From contig JAOTON010001480.1 in the NCBI GenBank assembly GCA_034440635.1, positions 434,001 through 498,000 on the forward strand: DNA of 64,000 bases, in the 5' to 3' direction. A program made the translations under genes and the position numbers. A model generated the notes under the pieces. It ran no database searches, was not told the DNA's origin, and worked only from the letters and a program-made list of their open reading frames with translations. This document shows positions 1-10,915 of the stretch, one piece after another. This DNA is from Lepas anatifera (Eukaryota > Arthropoda > Thecostraca > Lepadidae). Numbering within the stretch: the first letter of the stretch is position 1; each line of letters starts with the position of its first letter.

Positions 1-430
1 ATACAATCCAATTCGCAATTGTTTCTTACCTTTCACGTTGCTGTTCACATTCTCGGTCCCCGAGGAGATCAGTATTCACTTACCATGTCACGCCGCTAGC
101 GCCATCTATGGAGAGCCAGTGCAAACTCAACTAAAAGCGGAGATAATAAGCAAAAAATAACCGTTATGTGTGCAAGCTATAACAACAAAAAAAGCGAATG
201 GAACACCAACGAACCAAACTACCAACCCAGTGCAGTTTTTTGCACCTCGTTGGTAATATGGGTTGATGGTGAGCCAAAAAGTGGAAAATTGGGCAAAATG
301 AAAAACCTTTAACTTAAATGGGCCACCAAAAGTTTTTCGAAAATTGCATTTCTGATGAGCGCATCGTAATCAGCACCAAAAAATGCATCTAATGAACAAC
401 GATCCGTTACTTTCTGAAGAAAAAAACCTA
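1..430. other. Left-edge sequence with no recognised feature
   Basis: No gene, RNA or repeat shared with the rest of the window was recognised here. The stretch ends where the first M2 module copy begins (sequence around 440 recurs near 2640, 6610, 16780 and 31430). Confidence 0.5.
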
Positions 431-1310
431 AATCCGGACCAGGCTAATGATACATATACTAACGCGATGTTGGGACTTGAGGTCTAATGTTCTCATTCTG
501 ACTACATTCAGTCCCATGTGTAAGTCCATGTTTTCCTAAACTAACATGTGTCTGCACACTGCGCCACGTTTGTCGTCTGTTCATGTCATCACATAAATAA
601 TCACACGTATAAAGTTTGGTTTGTTAAGAAAAGACTGGCTATGCCCAGAAGAAAGGAGATACAATATAAAATATTATGGGTTTGCCGACCATATTTCACC
701 GATACCTGGAGATCTTCACACAATTCAGCCTATTTGTTGCCGAGTTAGCTTCGTTTATCCTAAGTCCCAGTCCGCATGCGCAGTAAAGTCTGCAGTGAAT
801 GAGAGCGAAGATACCGTTATAATTGTCTGAAGCATGTTGGTATGTCGTTTGTTTGTCTCCTGAACTAAACTATCCCTTATAGCCTAATATTCCTTAGAAT
901 TCATACTGAGCCTGCGCAGCACAATGCAATGTCATAATTCCGTGAATTGGGATTAGCAGATAGTATTCTGCTATTACTCTCAAATTTTTAGCCCAATCGG
1001 TCTATTGGCTCCCAAGATAGCCTCCCTGACCATAAATTCTAATGCGCATGCGCACTTACGTTTGTAGTAAGCAAGGGTGTCAAAACTTTCATACTAGATT
1101 TAAGCATGTTTGCTCTGCTCTGTCCATGTCCTCTTCTGAAATATCCTCACCTTTAAGGCTTGTCTTTAAGATTTCTTCTGCGCATGCGCAGGGCAGTGCA
1201 GCTTCACTATGACATTATTTGTGGTTTTCACTCCGTGTCATTTTCTTGTTCAAAAAATTTAAAAAAAAATCAGCCAGTAGGTTGCCGGGATAGCCTCTGT
1301 TACCATTAGT
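430..1310. repeat. M2 module, copy 1 (136-bp phased palindrome repeat)
   Basis: First copy of a module seen about eight times. It carries GCATGC-centred palindromes (core TGCGCATGCGCA) at 774, 910 (mutated to GCCTGC), 1046 and 1182, each exactly 136 bp apart. The right end is cut after about 1305, where unrelated sequence begins. No protein coding is supported; short frames across it are not conserved between copies. Confidence 0.8.
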
Positions 1311-1534
1311 ACTCTACTCTACTTATACTTGTACTCTAATTACTTGTGATGCATTATGGGTAGTGTTGGGTACTTTTTTACCAGACCATAAATAAACAGA
1401 AACGGCCGCGCCGATCGCCGGCGTTGCCGCGGCGTGGACGCAGGGGTGACGCGTGGTGATTTGCTACAACGATGCGTGGAGAAACGGCATGTTTGTAAAG
1501 GTAACTTGGTGTTTCATTGATATCTATGCAGATG

Positions 1535-2440
1535 GAATGTCGACATATGTCTCTTACCTAGCTGCATGCAAAATTGCATTTCCCTCCAATGACTCTAACC
1601 ACCCTAAACCCCGGTGTGAAGCAAAAATGAACTGATAAAATTACCACTTTGAAATGCATTTTACGGCTTATAGCGCGGAAGCCGTAAGAGATAAGTGGGG
1701 GGTATGAGTGAGAAAAATGACGGCAACGAAGTTTTCTATCTAGCCGTGTTAAGTTCAATACCGTAGCTATCATGGTCTGGAAACCAGGGGGCTGAGAATA
1801 AAAATTTTAAAAACTTATATTTTATTTTTGCCTATAAAATAAAAAAGTTTCGGTGTGAAAGTTTTTATTTCTAAATATATTGTACAGGAGGCTATTCTCT
1901 TTTATTATCTGAAATAGGAACTGATTTTTATCAATTAGATCGGAAGATATAAGGGTTTGAATGATATTTTGGGAAATGCAGACCTTCACGGAATGGGCCA
2001 AAAAGGACCATTAAATTTTCGTTTTTGTTTTGTTTCTGTGTTTGTGCAGTACTGAACAAACCGGCCTTTAAGTTGATCTTTGACTCAGAACCTGAACTGC
2101 TGTAGCTTCAGATATTTCGAGCCTGTAGTTTAGACCATGAGTTTTATGCCAAATTTAGGGTGCAAAGTTTAAAAGCTAATTTAGAGCCCTAAATTTAAAG
2201 CTTTTCTTTCCAACTTTTTGTCTGGACTACAAATTTTTCTGATGTAAAAGGGTGCAAGTTTGAAGACTGTAGATGAATTAGCAAAAAATAGAAAAACAAA
2301 AGTTAAAAATCACATAATGCAAAATTCTGGGCAAAATTTTGAAAATTTCGAAAATTGACAACCGTGGTGCTTATTCATTTGGAATTGCCTTCTATCCACA
2401 AAAGTTTTAGGTCTCTGATACCAGCGCTCAGAACAGACAA
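1535..2440. repeat. M1 module, copy 1
   Basis: AT-rich non-coding module of about 0.95 kb. It recurs near 5410-6345, 15733-16660 and 30356-31310 with substitutions and small indels. It ends in a stretch around 'GATACCAGCGCTCAGAACAG' that leads into CAA/CGA triplet repeats. A related but distinct module, M1', shares this last segment. There is no long open frame and no recognised domain. Sequence from about 1396 to 1535 is GC-rich at its start and is not shared with the other M1 copies. Confidence 0.75.
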
Positions 2441-2600
2441 CAACAACAGACAACAACAACGACGACGACGAGACCGGAAAAACTGTCAGAATAGAAGCCG
2501 TTTCTTACTTCGTTCGTCACCGGCTTCTCACAACAAACGTCGGCCTGCGGCCTCGGCAGGTGCCGCTCCGGCGCAGGAGAAGCCGTTGGCAATGTACGTT
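2440..2600. repeat. Triplet microsatellite plus hairpin monomer (linker)
   Basis: CAA/CGA triplet repeats followed by one hairpin monomer (stem arms GAAGCCG and CGGCTTC) and a GC-rich palindromic piece (CGGCCTGCGGCCTCGGCAGG). The same linker sits between M1-type and M2 modules at about 6345-6560, 16655-16720, 19185-19400 and 31310-31370. It is expanded at 34665-35690. Confidence 0.65.
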
Positions 2601-3640
2601 AGACAAACAGTTCGATTGACAGACGAGTGTTTTTAGCAGTATGATACATATACTAACGCGATGTTAGGACTTGAGATCTTGTGTTCTCATTATGACTCCA
2701 TTCAATGCCATGTGTGAGCCCTTTTTTCTAAACTAACATGTCTCTACACACTGCACCACGTTTGCCCTCTGTTCATGTCATCACATAAATAAACACACGT
2801 ATAAAGTTCGGTTTGTTACGTAAGGACTGGGTATGCCCAGAAAAAGGACATACAATATAAAATATTATGGGTTTGCCGACCATATTTCACCTATACCCGG
2901 AGAACATCGCACAATTTAGCCTATTTGTTGCCGAGTTAGCTTCGGTTACCCTAAGTCCCAGTCCGCATGCGCAGTACCGTCTGCAGTGAATGAGAGCAAA
3001 AATACCGTTATAATTGACTGAAGCATGTTGGAATGCCGCGTGTTTGTCTCCCGGTCTAAATTATACTTTATAGCCTATTATTCCTTAGAATTCCTACTGC
3101 GCATGCGCAGAACAATGCCGTGCCATACAGCCGTGAATTTAAATTAGCAGGTAGTATTCTGCTATTACTCGCAAAGTTTAAGCCCAATCGGTCTATTGGC
3201 TCCCAAGATAGCCTCCCTGACCATAAGTTCTATTGCGCATGCGCACTAGCCTTTGTAGTAAGCAAGGGTGTCAAAACTTTCATACTAAATTTAAACATGT
3301 TCGCTCTCCTCTGTCCATGTCCTCTTCTGAAATATCCTCACCTGTAAGGCTTATCATTAAGATTTCTACTGCGCATGCGCAGGGCAGTGCAGCTTCACTA
3401 TGACATTATTTGTGGTTTTCACTCCGTGTCATTTTCTTGTTCACAAAATTTCAAAAAAATCGACTTGTAGGTTGCCGGGATAGCCTCTGTTACCTTTAGT
3501 TCCACTGCGCATGCGCAGTGACCTTTCATTGACCTGAAGACCGGATTCAAAATCTGCATGACCGATTTCCTCTCATTAATATTGTTTGACAATATGGAAT
3601 AGAGTGCAACGAGATTTATATATTATTTACATGTCTAAAT
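2600..3640. repeat. M2 module, copy 2, intact palindrome series
   Basis: The best example of M2. GCATGC cores lie at 2965, 3101, 3237, 3373 and 3509, so four successive intervals are exactly 136 bp. Most cores are embedded in TGCGCATGCGCA. The intervening 136-bp units are diverged relatives: the unit ending at 3242 resembles the one ending at 3514, and the unit ending at 3106 resembles the one ending at 3378. The module is therefore an old tandem repeat with a dimeric (about 272 bp) higher order. Confidence 0.85.
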
Positions 3641-3649
3641 ACGATAGCG

Positions 3650-4725
3650 GATACAAGGGGCGAGGCTAGTGGGCTTAAGTCCTCCCCATGTGAAAATGCC
3701 TAGAGCTATAGCATGAGCAAAGAATGTTTGGAGGCAATGGCAGAGAGGCTGGAGCTAAAAGGTGAATTCAGGGTAGCGGGGGGGATAAGAGGCACGTGCA
3801 CCCCCCCCCCTTTGGTCGATCCTCAGCACCCCCTGAAATGGCCACGGCGCCCCTCAAACATTCGATGGCACCCTTGAAATGTCACTTCCCACCCTTTCCC
3901 CTAAGATGCAAAAATTGGCGCCCATCGGAAGGATTTTACGTGTCAAAAGTTGCGCTCTATGCTCCGGATTACACCCCTTGCCCTGCGGACGGTGCCTCCT
4001 CTATCGGTAATCCTTGATCCGCCTATGCTCAAGCTCCTTAGCCCCACCTCTGTGCTGATGTCCTGGATTCGCCTATGCTCGATCTCCTTAGCCCACCCCC
4101 GTACTGATGTCCTGGGTCCGCCTATGCTCGAGCTCCTTAACCCCACCCCCGAACTGATGTCCTGGATCCGCCTATGCTGGAGCTCCTTAGCCTCACCCCG
4201 TACTGATGTCCTGGATCCGCCCATGCTCGAGCTCCTTACCCCACCCCCGTATTGATGTCCTGGATCCGCTTATGCTCGAGCTCCTTAGCCCCACCTCCGT
4301 GCTGATGTCCTGGATTCGCCTATGCTCGATCTCCTTAGCCCACCCCCGTACTGATGTCCTGGGTCCGCCTATGCTCGAGCTCCTTAACCCCACCCCCGAA
4401 CTGATGTCCTGGATCCGCCTATGCTGGAGCTCCTTAGCCCCACCCCCTACTGATGTCCTGGATCCGCCAATGCTCGAGCTCCTTAGCCCCACCCCCGTAT
4501 TGATGTTCTGGATCCGCTTATGCTCGAGGTCCCGAGTTCCAACCCGCTCCTGATGTCCTGGATCCGCCTATGCTCGAGCTCCTTAGCCCCACCCCGTACT
4601 GATGTCCTGGATCTGCCTATGCTCAAACTCACTAGCCCCACCCCGGTACTGATGTCTTGGATCCGCCTATGCTCGAGCTCCTTAGCCCCACCCCCATACT
4701 AATGGCCTGGATCCGCCACTGCTTA
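3650..4725. repeat. M3b module, copy 1: leader plus 50-bp minisatellite
   Basis: A leader of about 360 bp is followed by about 14 monomers of 49-50 bp (roughly 4015-4725). The monomer contains CCTGGATCCGCCTATG followed by CTCGAGCTCCTTAGCCCCAC. A block of about five monomers (around 4021-4260) is repeated near 4270-4500, giving a higher-order period of about 249 bp. The last monomer ends in GGATCCGCCACTG, which looks like a hAT-type MITE terminus. Long frames on both strands are repeat artefacts. Confidence 0.85.
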
Positions 4726-5400
4726 TTAAGTTTATTTAAGCAGGGAGTGCAAGGAGTCACGTGTCATGGTATCACCACAAAGAGGTTTATTCGGCTGGGA
4801 AAGAAATGGTGTGCAACGGTGGATCCCTTGGCCAGTGCTACCTATGGTTAGAGGATGCATTAACTAGTGGGTAGATAGATAGACAGTTGATAAACTTTTA
4901 TTGGACGGCAACAATATGACAGGTATAACAAATAGATTGACGAAAAAGCCCGAAGGCTTAAGTGGTGGAGCCTCTCTTGTCTCTCTCGTAGAACACATCA
5001 CTTTTACCGGACCTATCACACACATACACAGTACGATTTGGACACACATAAAGAAACAACAAAACACAACAAACCAAACAAGCAAACCAGTTCCTGACCA
5101 CCATTTTGTTTTTTATTCGTCGCAAGTCGCCGCAGCGAGCAGGACCCTACCGCACGGCCGCCACCCGGCCGTCCAACTGATATGAATATCTAATAGACAA
5201 CGCGCCCGCCGCACGAGTAGAGGAGCCGAAACGAGACAGACTACCCTGCCACCACCGGGCATTCGCGCTGGTCTATAGCATGCGTACAAAGCTATGGTAT
5301 CTGTCTCGCATAGCAGCTACCAGTGCGCCGCCCGCAGCCACGCTACGGTCGAACGGCGGGGTGAGGTTTCGGGCGGGAAACATACTAGCATTGTGTATTA
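4726..5400. repeat. M4 module, copy 1
   Basis: Module of about 0.68 kb that recurs at 10916-11600, 15036-15722, 21406-22067 and, truncated, at 33286-33580. Read on the minus strand it contains AATAAA-type hexamers and a short hairpin AAGCC-TTCG-GGCTT near 4947, with the classic C(UUCG)G loop. A minus-strand frame of about 72 codons is retained in several copies, but it matches no known family and overlaps the equally open plus strand, so no protein is called. Confidence 0.7.
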
Positions 5401-6345
5401 CATTTAATTAAAGGTACACTGTTGTTGCTATGATATGCAACCTGTTGCGATGGCAAGATATGTCTTTCAACTAGCTTTTTGCCGAATTTCATCCACTTCC
5501 ATCTATATTAACCATTCGAAATCCTGGTGTGAAGCAAAAATGAACCGACAAAATTACCACCTTGAAATGTATTTTACGGCTGATAGCGCGGAAGCCGTAA
5601 GAGGTAAGTGGGGAGTATGAGTGAGAAAAATGACGGCAACGGAGTTTTCTATCCAGCCGTGTTAAGTTCAACACCGTAGCTATCACGGTCTGGAAACCAG
5701 GGGGCTGAGAATAAAAATTTTAAAAACTTATATTTTATTTTTGCCTCTAAAATAAAAAGTTTCAGTCTGAAAGTTTTTATCTCTAAATATATAATAAAGG
5801 AGGTTATTCTCTTTTATGATCTGAAATGGGAACTAATTTATCTTAATTAGATCGGAAGATATAGGGGTTTGACTGATATTTTGGGAAATGCAGACCTTCG
5901 CAGAATGGGACAAAAAGGACCCTTAAATTTCCGTTTTTGTTTTGTTTCTGTGTTTGTGCAGTACTGCACAAACCGGCCTTTAAATTGGTATTTGACTCAG
6001 AACCTGAACTGCTGTAGCTTCAGATATTTCGAGCCTGTAGTTTAGACTATGAGTTTTATGCCAAATTTAGGGTGCAAAGTTTAAAAGCTAATTTAGGGCG
6101 TTAAATTTCTAACTTTTTTTCAAACTTTTTGTGTGATCTACAAATTTCCCTGATATAAAAGGGTGCAAGTTTGAAGACTGTAGATGAATTAGGAAAAAAT
6201 AGAAAAATAAAAGTTAAAAATCACATAATGCAAAATTCTGGGCAAAATTTTGAAAATTTTGGAAATTGACAACCGTGGTGCTTATTCATTTGGAAGTGCC
6301 TTCTATCCACAAAAGTTTTAGGTCTCTGATACCAGCGCTCAGAAC
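5400..6345. repeat. M1 module, copy 2
   Basis: Second copy of the AT-rich M1 module. Its junction with M4 reads AGCATTGTGTATTAC near 5388-5402. That matches the pre-insertion site of the LINE found at 22068-30345 except for two bases. No coding content is recognised. Confidence 0.75.
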
Positions 6346-6570
6346 AGACAACAACAACAACAGACAACGACGACGACGAGACCGGAAAAACTGTCAGAAT
6401 AGAAGCCGTTTCTTACTTCGTTCGTCACCGGCTTCTGACGGACAACAGAGAACGAAAAACTGTCAGTATAGAAGCCGTTTCTCACTTCGTTCGTCACCGG
6501 CTTCTGACAACAACCTCGGTCTGCGGCCTCGGCAGGTGCCGCTCCGGCGCAGGAGAAACCGGTGACAATG
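6345..6570. repeat. Hairpin monomer pair in triplet repeats
   Basis: CAA/CGA triplets followed by two hairpin monomers. One is of the 'GAGACCGGAAAAACTGTCAG' type and one of the 'GAGAACGAAAAACTGTCAG' type. Each ends in CCGGCTTCTGAC. A CTCGG-rich GC palindrome then leads into M2. Confidence 0.65.
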
Positions 6571-7600
6571 TACGTTAGGCAAACAGTTCGATTGACAGGC
6601 GAGTGTTTTCAGCTGTATGATACTTATACCAACACAATTTTCGGACTTTAGGTCTTGTGTTCTCGTTATGGCTCCATTCAATCCCCTTTGTAAGCCCATG
6701 TTTTCCTAAATTAGCATGTCTCTGCACACTGCGCCACGTTTGTCCTCTGTTCATGTCATCAAATAAATGAACACACGTATAATGGCTGTTTTGTTAAGTA
6801 AAGACTGGGCATGACCAGAAGAAAGGAGATACAATATAAAATGTGATTGGTTTGCCGACCGTTATTCACCTATACCAGCAGATTTTCACCCATTTCAGCC
6901 AATTTGTTAACGAGTTAGCTTCGGTTACCCTAAGTCCCAGTCCGCATGCGCAGTAACCTCTGCAGTGATTGAGAGCAAAGATACCGTTATAGTTGACTGA
7001 AGCATGTCAATATGCCATTTGTTTGCCTGCTGGTCTAAATGATCCCTTAGCATTCCTACTGCACATGCGCATAATAGTGCAGCGTCATAATGCCATCAAT
7101 TAGGATTAGCAGATGATATTCTGCTTTTACTCGCAAAAATTTGAGCGAAATCGGTCTATTGGCTCCCGAGATAGCTTCCATGACCATAAGTTCTAATGCG
7201 CTTGCGCACTGACTTTTGTTGTTACCAAGGGTGACAAAACATTCATGCTAACTTTAAGCACGTTGGCTTTCCCTCTGTTCAGATCCTCCTCTGAAATATC
7301 CTATCCTTTCAGGCTAATTTTCATAATTTCTTCTGCGCATGCGCTGAGCAGTGCAGCTTCAATTAAATTTTTCACGTATATTTCGTGCTATTCTTTTCTT
7401 CACAAAATTTCAAAAAATCCGACGCGTAGGTTTCCGCGATAGCCTCTGTTACCACTAGTTCCAGTGCGCATGCGCAGTGATCTTTTGTTGACCTGAATAC
7501 CACATTCGAAATCTGCATGGTCGATTGACTATCATTGATATTGTTCGGTAATTTGGTACTGAGTGCAACAAAATCTTCAATCTTTCATATGCTTATATAC
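6570..7600. repeat. M2 module, copy 3
   Basis: Palindrome cores lie at 6944, 7063 (mutated to ACATGC), 7200 (GCTTGC), 7337 and 7468. Intervals are 119, 137, 137 and 131 bp. The short first interval coincides with a visible deletion of the segment that reads 'AGCCTATTATTCCTT' in other copies. Confidence 0.8.
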
Positions 7601-8110
7601 ATACATGGTGGCTATTCAAATGGTGGTTGTTACAATGGGCGGAGCTAGGGGCTGAACTCCCCCCAATGTCAGAATATCTGTAGTTAATACAAACACAGAA
7701 GCTGTTCCGAGTCAATGGCGGGGAAGGCTCCAGTCCCGTACCAGCCCCCATCCTCACTGCTCCCCCGTCCGAAATGTCTCCCATGAGCCATCTCAGCACG
7801 CCTCTGGACCCTGCTACCGTTCCCTAGATGCCTGAGGGCATCACTGCTCACTTCCTCGGATCTCTAAACACGCCTCGGCACCCTCTGCCCTCTAGTCAGG
7901 TTCCCGTCCGCCCCGACCGGCTAGCAACCCGCTGTATGCACTCGGATAGAAATGTTATGCCTTTCTTGCACGCATTTACCGGCTGCAGCCCACTGCCGCA
8001 GCACAGAAGGTCCATGCAAGAAGGGCAGAATGACGTCACTACTGCTGCGGGAAAAACGGGACCGAAGTATTTTGCCCCTCAGTGGCGAACTATTCGTTGG
8101 AGCGTCATGA
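7600..8110. repeat. M3a module, copy 1
   Basis: Module of about 0.5 kb that recurs at 11711-12232, 17760-18290 and, truncated, at 33585-33770. It includes a TGACGTCA (CRE-like) octamer near 8032. A plus-strand frame of 101 codons (7828-8133) is kept in both duplicates but not in the more diverged copy near 18.0 kb. It has no recognisable domain, so it is treated as non-coding. Confidence 0.7.
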
Positions 8111-9000
8111 AACAAAAACGGCAGAGCTCATAATTTCCCATACTACAAGCATAGAGAGAGCCAAATATCTCAGTTGAGTATAAAGGCACTTTTTCACGTG
8201 ATGAATCTATTGCAACCTATGAAAACCGCATCAAATTCAGTCTTTATCATCATATAGCTCAAAACCTATGGGAGACGCGCGGGTATGGTCAGGCAGACGG
8301 TTGTAGAACTTGAGCCGGGCTTCTTTTGGTACCAATTTCGAAAAGAAAATTTGGAAATATGTAGTCCTAAATTCCCCAAAAAAATTGTATTTTTTGCAGA
8401 AAAATATTTCTCATTAACTCAGAAATTTGCATTTTGAATATGTTGTTGTAATGACAATACCCATCTCAACAAAGAAAACTGTGTTCAAAAATGTCCAGAA
8501 TTTTAAAAGTTATATGGTTTTAAAATTTTATGCCATAATTGCAATGTTTTGGAAAAAGGGCCAAAACTGACCTTCAAAATTATGCTTTTGGTTCAGTTTA
8601 GTGTCTATGCAGTAATGCACAGTCCATTCTGTTTGTAAAAATCCAGTTTGGAACACCTAGCATCATATCTTTAAATATTTTGAACTTATAACTTTGGTAA
8701 TGCATTTCACTACAAGTTGGAGGTAAAAGTTTCAAAAAATCATTTTGGAAGTACAAATTTGGATTTTTACTTCAAACTTTGAGCAACAACTGGTAGTTGA
8801 TTGTGTGTAAAAGAGTGTAAGTTTGAGAGCTGTAGACTAAAAATATAAAAATAGAAAAATAAAAGTTTAGAAAAATATAATCCAAAATTTTGGAAAAGTT
8901 TTTGCAAAATTCGAAAATCTGCAGCCGTCGGGATTTTTTATGGGTTTCTGCCTTTCATCCCTGCAAGCTTCAAGTATCTGATACCAGTCCTCAGAACAGT
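8110..9000. repeat. M1' module, copy 1
   Basis: AT-rich module of about 0.9 kb that recurs at 12232-13122, 18290-19185 and 33770-34665. It is a diverged relative of M1: both share the order of AT-rich blocks and end in GTMTCTGATACCAG followed by CTCAGAACAG. No coding content is recognised. Confidence 0.75.
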
Positions 9001-9660
9001 CCCAGTTCGCATGCGCTGTAAAGTCTGCAGTGAATGAGAGTGAAGATACCGTTATAATTGACTGAAGCATGTTGGTATGTTGTGTGTTTGTCTCTTGGTC
9101 TAAACTATCCCTTATAGCCTAATATTCCTTAGAATTCCTACTGCGCATGCGCAGAACAATGTCGTGCCATACAGCCGTGAATTTGGATTAGCAGATAGTA
9201 TTCTGCTATTACTCGCAAAGTTTAAGCCCAATCGGTCTATTGGCTTCCGAGATAGCCTCCCTGACCATAAGTTCTAATGCGCATGCGCACTTACGTTTGT
9301 AGTAAGCAAGGGTGTCAAAACTTTCATACTAGATTTAAGCATGTTTGCTCTGCTCTGTCCATGTCCTCTTCTGAAATATCCTCACCTTTAAGGCTTGTCT
9401 TTAAGATTTCTACTGCGCATGCGCAGGGCAGTGCAGCTTCACTATGACATTATTTGTGGTTTTCACTCCGTGTCATTTTCTTGTTCACAAAATTTAAAAC
9501 AAAAATCAGCCCGTAGGTTGCCGGGATAGCCTCTGTTACCATTAGTTCCACTGCGCATGCGCAGTGACCTTTCATTGACCTGAAGACCGGATTCAAAATC
9601 TGCATGACCGATTTCCTCTCATTAATATTGTTTGACAATATGGAATAGAGTGCAACGATA
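9000..9660. repeat. M2 module, copy 4 (5'-shortened)
   Basis: Palindrome cores at 9009, 9145, 9281, 9417 and 9555. Three intervals are exactly 136 bp and the last is 138 bp, where an extra AAAC-type indel is visible. M1' joins it directly at CAGAACAGTCCCAGTTCGC, without the usual hairpin linker. Confidence 0.85.
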
Positions 9661-10915
9661 TTTATATATTATTTACATGTCTAAATACGATAGCGGATAC
9701 AAGGGGCGAGGCTAGTGGGCTTAAGTCCTCCCCATGTGAAAATGCCTAGAGCTATAGCATGAGCAAAGGATGTTTGGAGGCAATGGCAGAGAGGCTGGAG
9801 CTAAAAGGTGAATTCAGGGTAGCGGGGGGGATAAGAGGCACGTGCACCCCCCCCCTTTGGTCGATCCTCAGCAACCCCTGAAATGGCCACGGCGCCTCTC
9901 AAACATTCGATGGCACCCTTGAAATGTCACTTCCCACCCTTTCCCCTAAGATGCAAAAATTGGCGCCCATCGGAAGGATTTTACGTGTCAAAAGTTGCGC
10001 TCTATGCTCCGGATTACACCCCTTGCCCTGCGGACGGTGCCTCCTCTATCGGTAATCCTTGATCCGCCTATGCTCAAGCTCCTTAGCCCCACCACCGAAC
10101 TGATATCCTGGATCCGCTAATGCTCCAACTCCTGAGGCCCATCCCCGTACTGATGTCCTGGATCCGCCTATGCTCGAGCTCCTCAGCCCCACCCCCTTAC
10201 TGATGTCCTGGATCCGCCTATGCTCGAACTCCCTAGCCCCACCTTCGTACTGTCCTAGATCCGCCTATGCTCGAGCTCCCTAGCCCCACCCCGTACTGAT
10301 GTCCTGGATCTGCCTATGCTCGAGCTCCTTACCCCACCCCGTACTGATGTCCTGGATCCGCCTATGCTCGAGCTCCTTAGCCCCACCCCCGAACTGATGT
10401 CCTGGATCCGCCTATGATCGAGCTACTTAGGCCCATCCCCGTACTGATGTCCTGGTTCCGCCTATGCTCGAACTCCTTAGCCCCACCCCGTACTGATGTA
10501 CTGGATCCGCCTATGCTCGAGCTCCTTAGCCCCACCCCGTACTGATGTCCTGGATCCGCCTATGCTCGAGCTCACTAGTCCCACCCCGGTACTGATGTCT
10601 TGGATCCGCCTATGCTCGAGCTCCTTAGCCCCACCCCCGTATTGATGTCCTGGATCCGCTTCTGCTCGAGGTCCCGAGTTCCAACCCGCTCCGGATGTCC
10701 TGGATCCGCCTATGCTCGAGCTCCTTAGCCCCACCCCGTACTGATGTACTGGATCCGCCTATGCTCGAGCTCCTTCGCCCCATCCCGTACTGATGTCCTG
10801 GATCCGCCTATTCTCGAGCTCACTAGTCCCACCCCGGTACTGATGTCTTGGATCCGCCTATGCTCAAGCTCCTTAGCCCCACCCCCATACTAATGGCCTG
10901 GATCCGCCACTGCTT
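9660..10915. repeat. M3b module, copy 2
   Basis: Leader followed by about 17 copies of the 50-bp minisatellite monomer (10060-10915), ending in GGATCCGCCACTG. The monomer core is CCTGGATCCGCCTATG. Confidence 0.85.

Noticed and set aside
3943..4553. Long frames on both strands of the 50-bp minisatellite (also 19682-20188 and 20651-21160)
   Set aside because: Frames persist only while the repeat does, occur on both strands, and have no domain.
4864..5085. Minus-strand 72-73-codon hydrophobic frame kept in M4 copies
   Set aside because: The overlapping plus-strand frame is equally conserved and there is no family match; similarity is that of the repeat DNA.
7828..8133. 101-codon frame kept at 7828 and 11951
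   Set aside because: Conservation is explained by the recent 4.1-kb duplication; the older M3a copy near 18.0 kb does not keep the frame.
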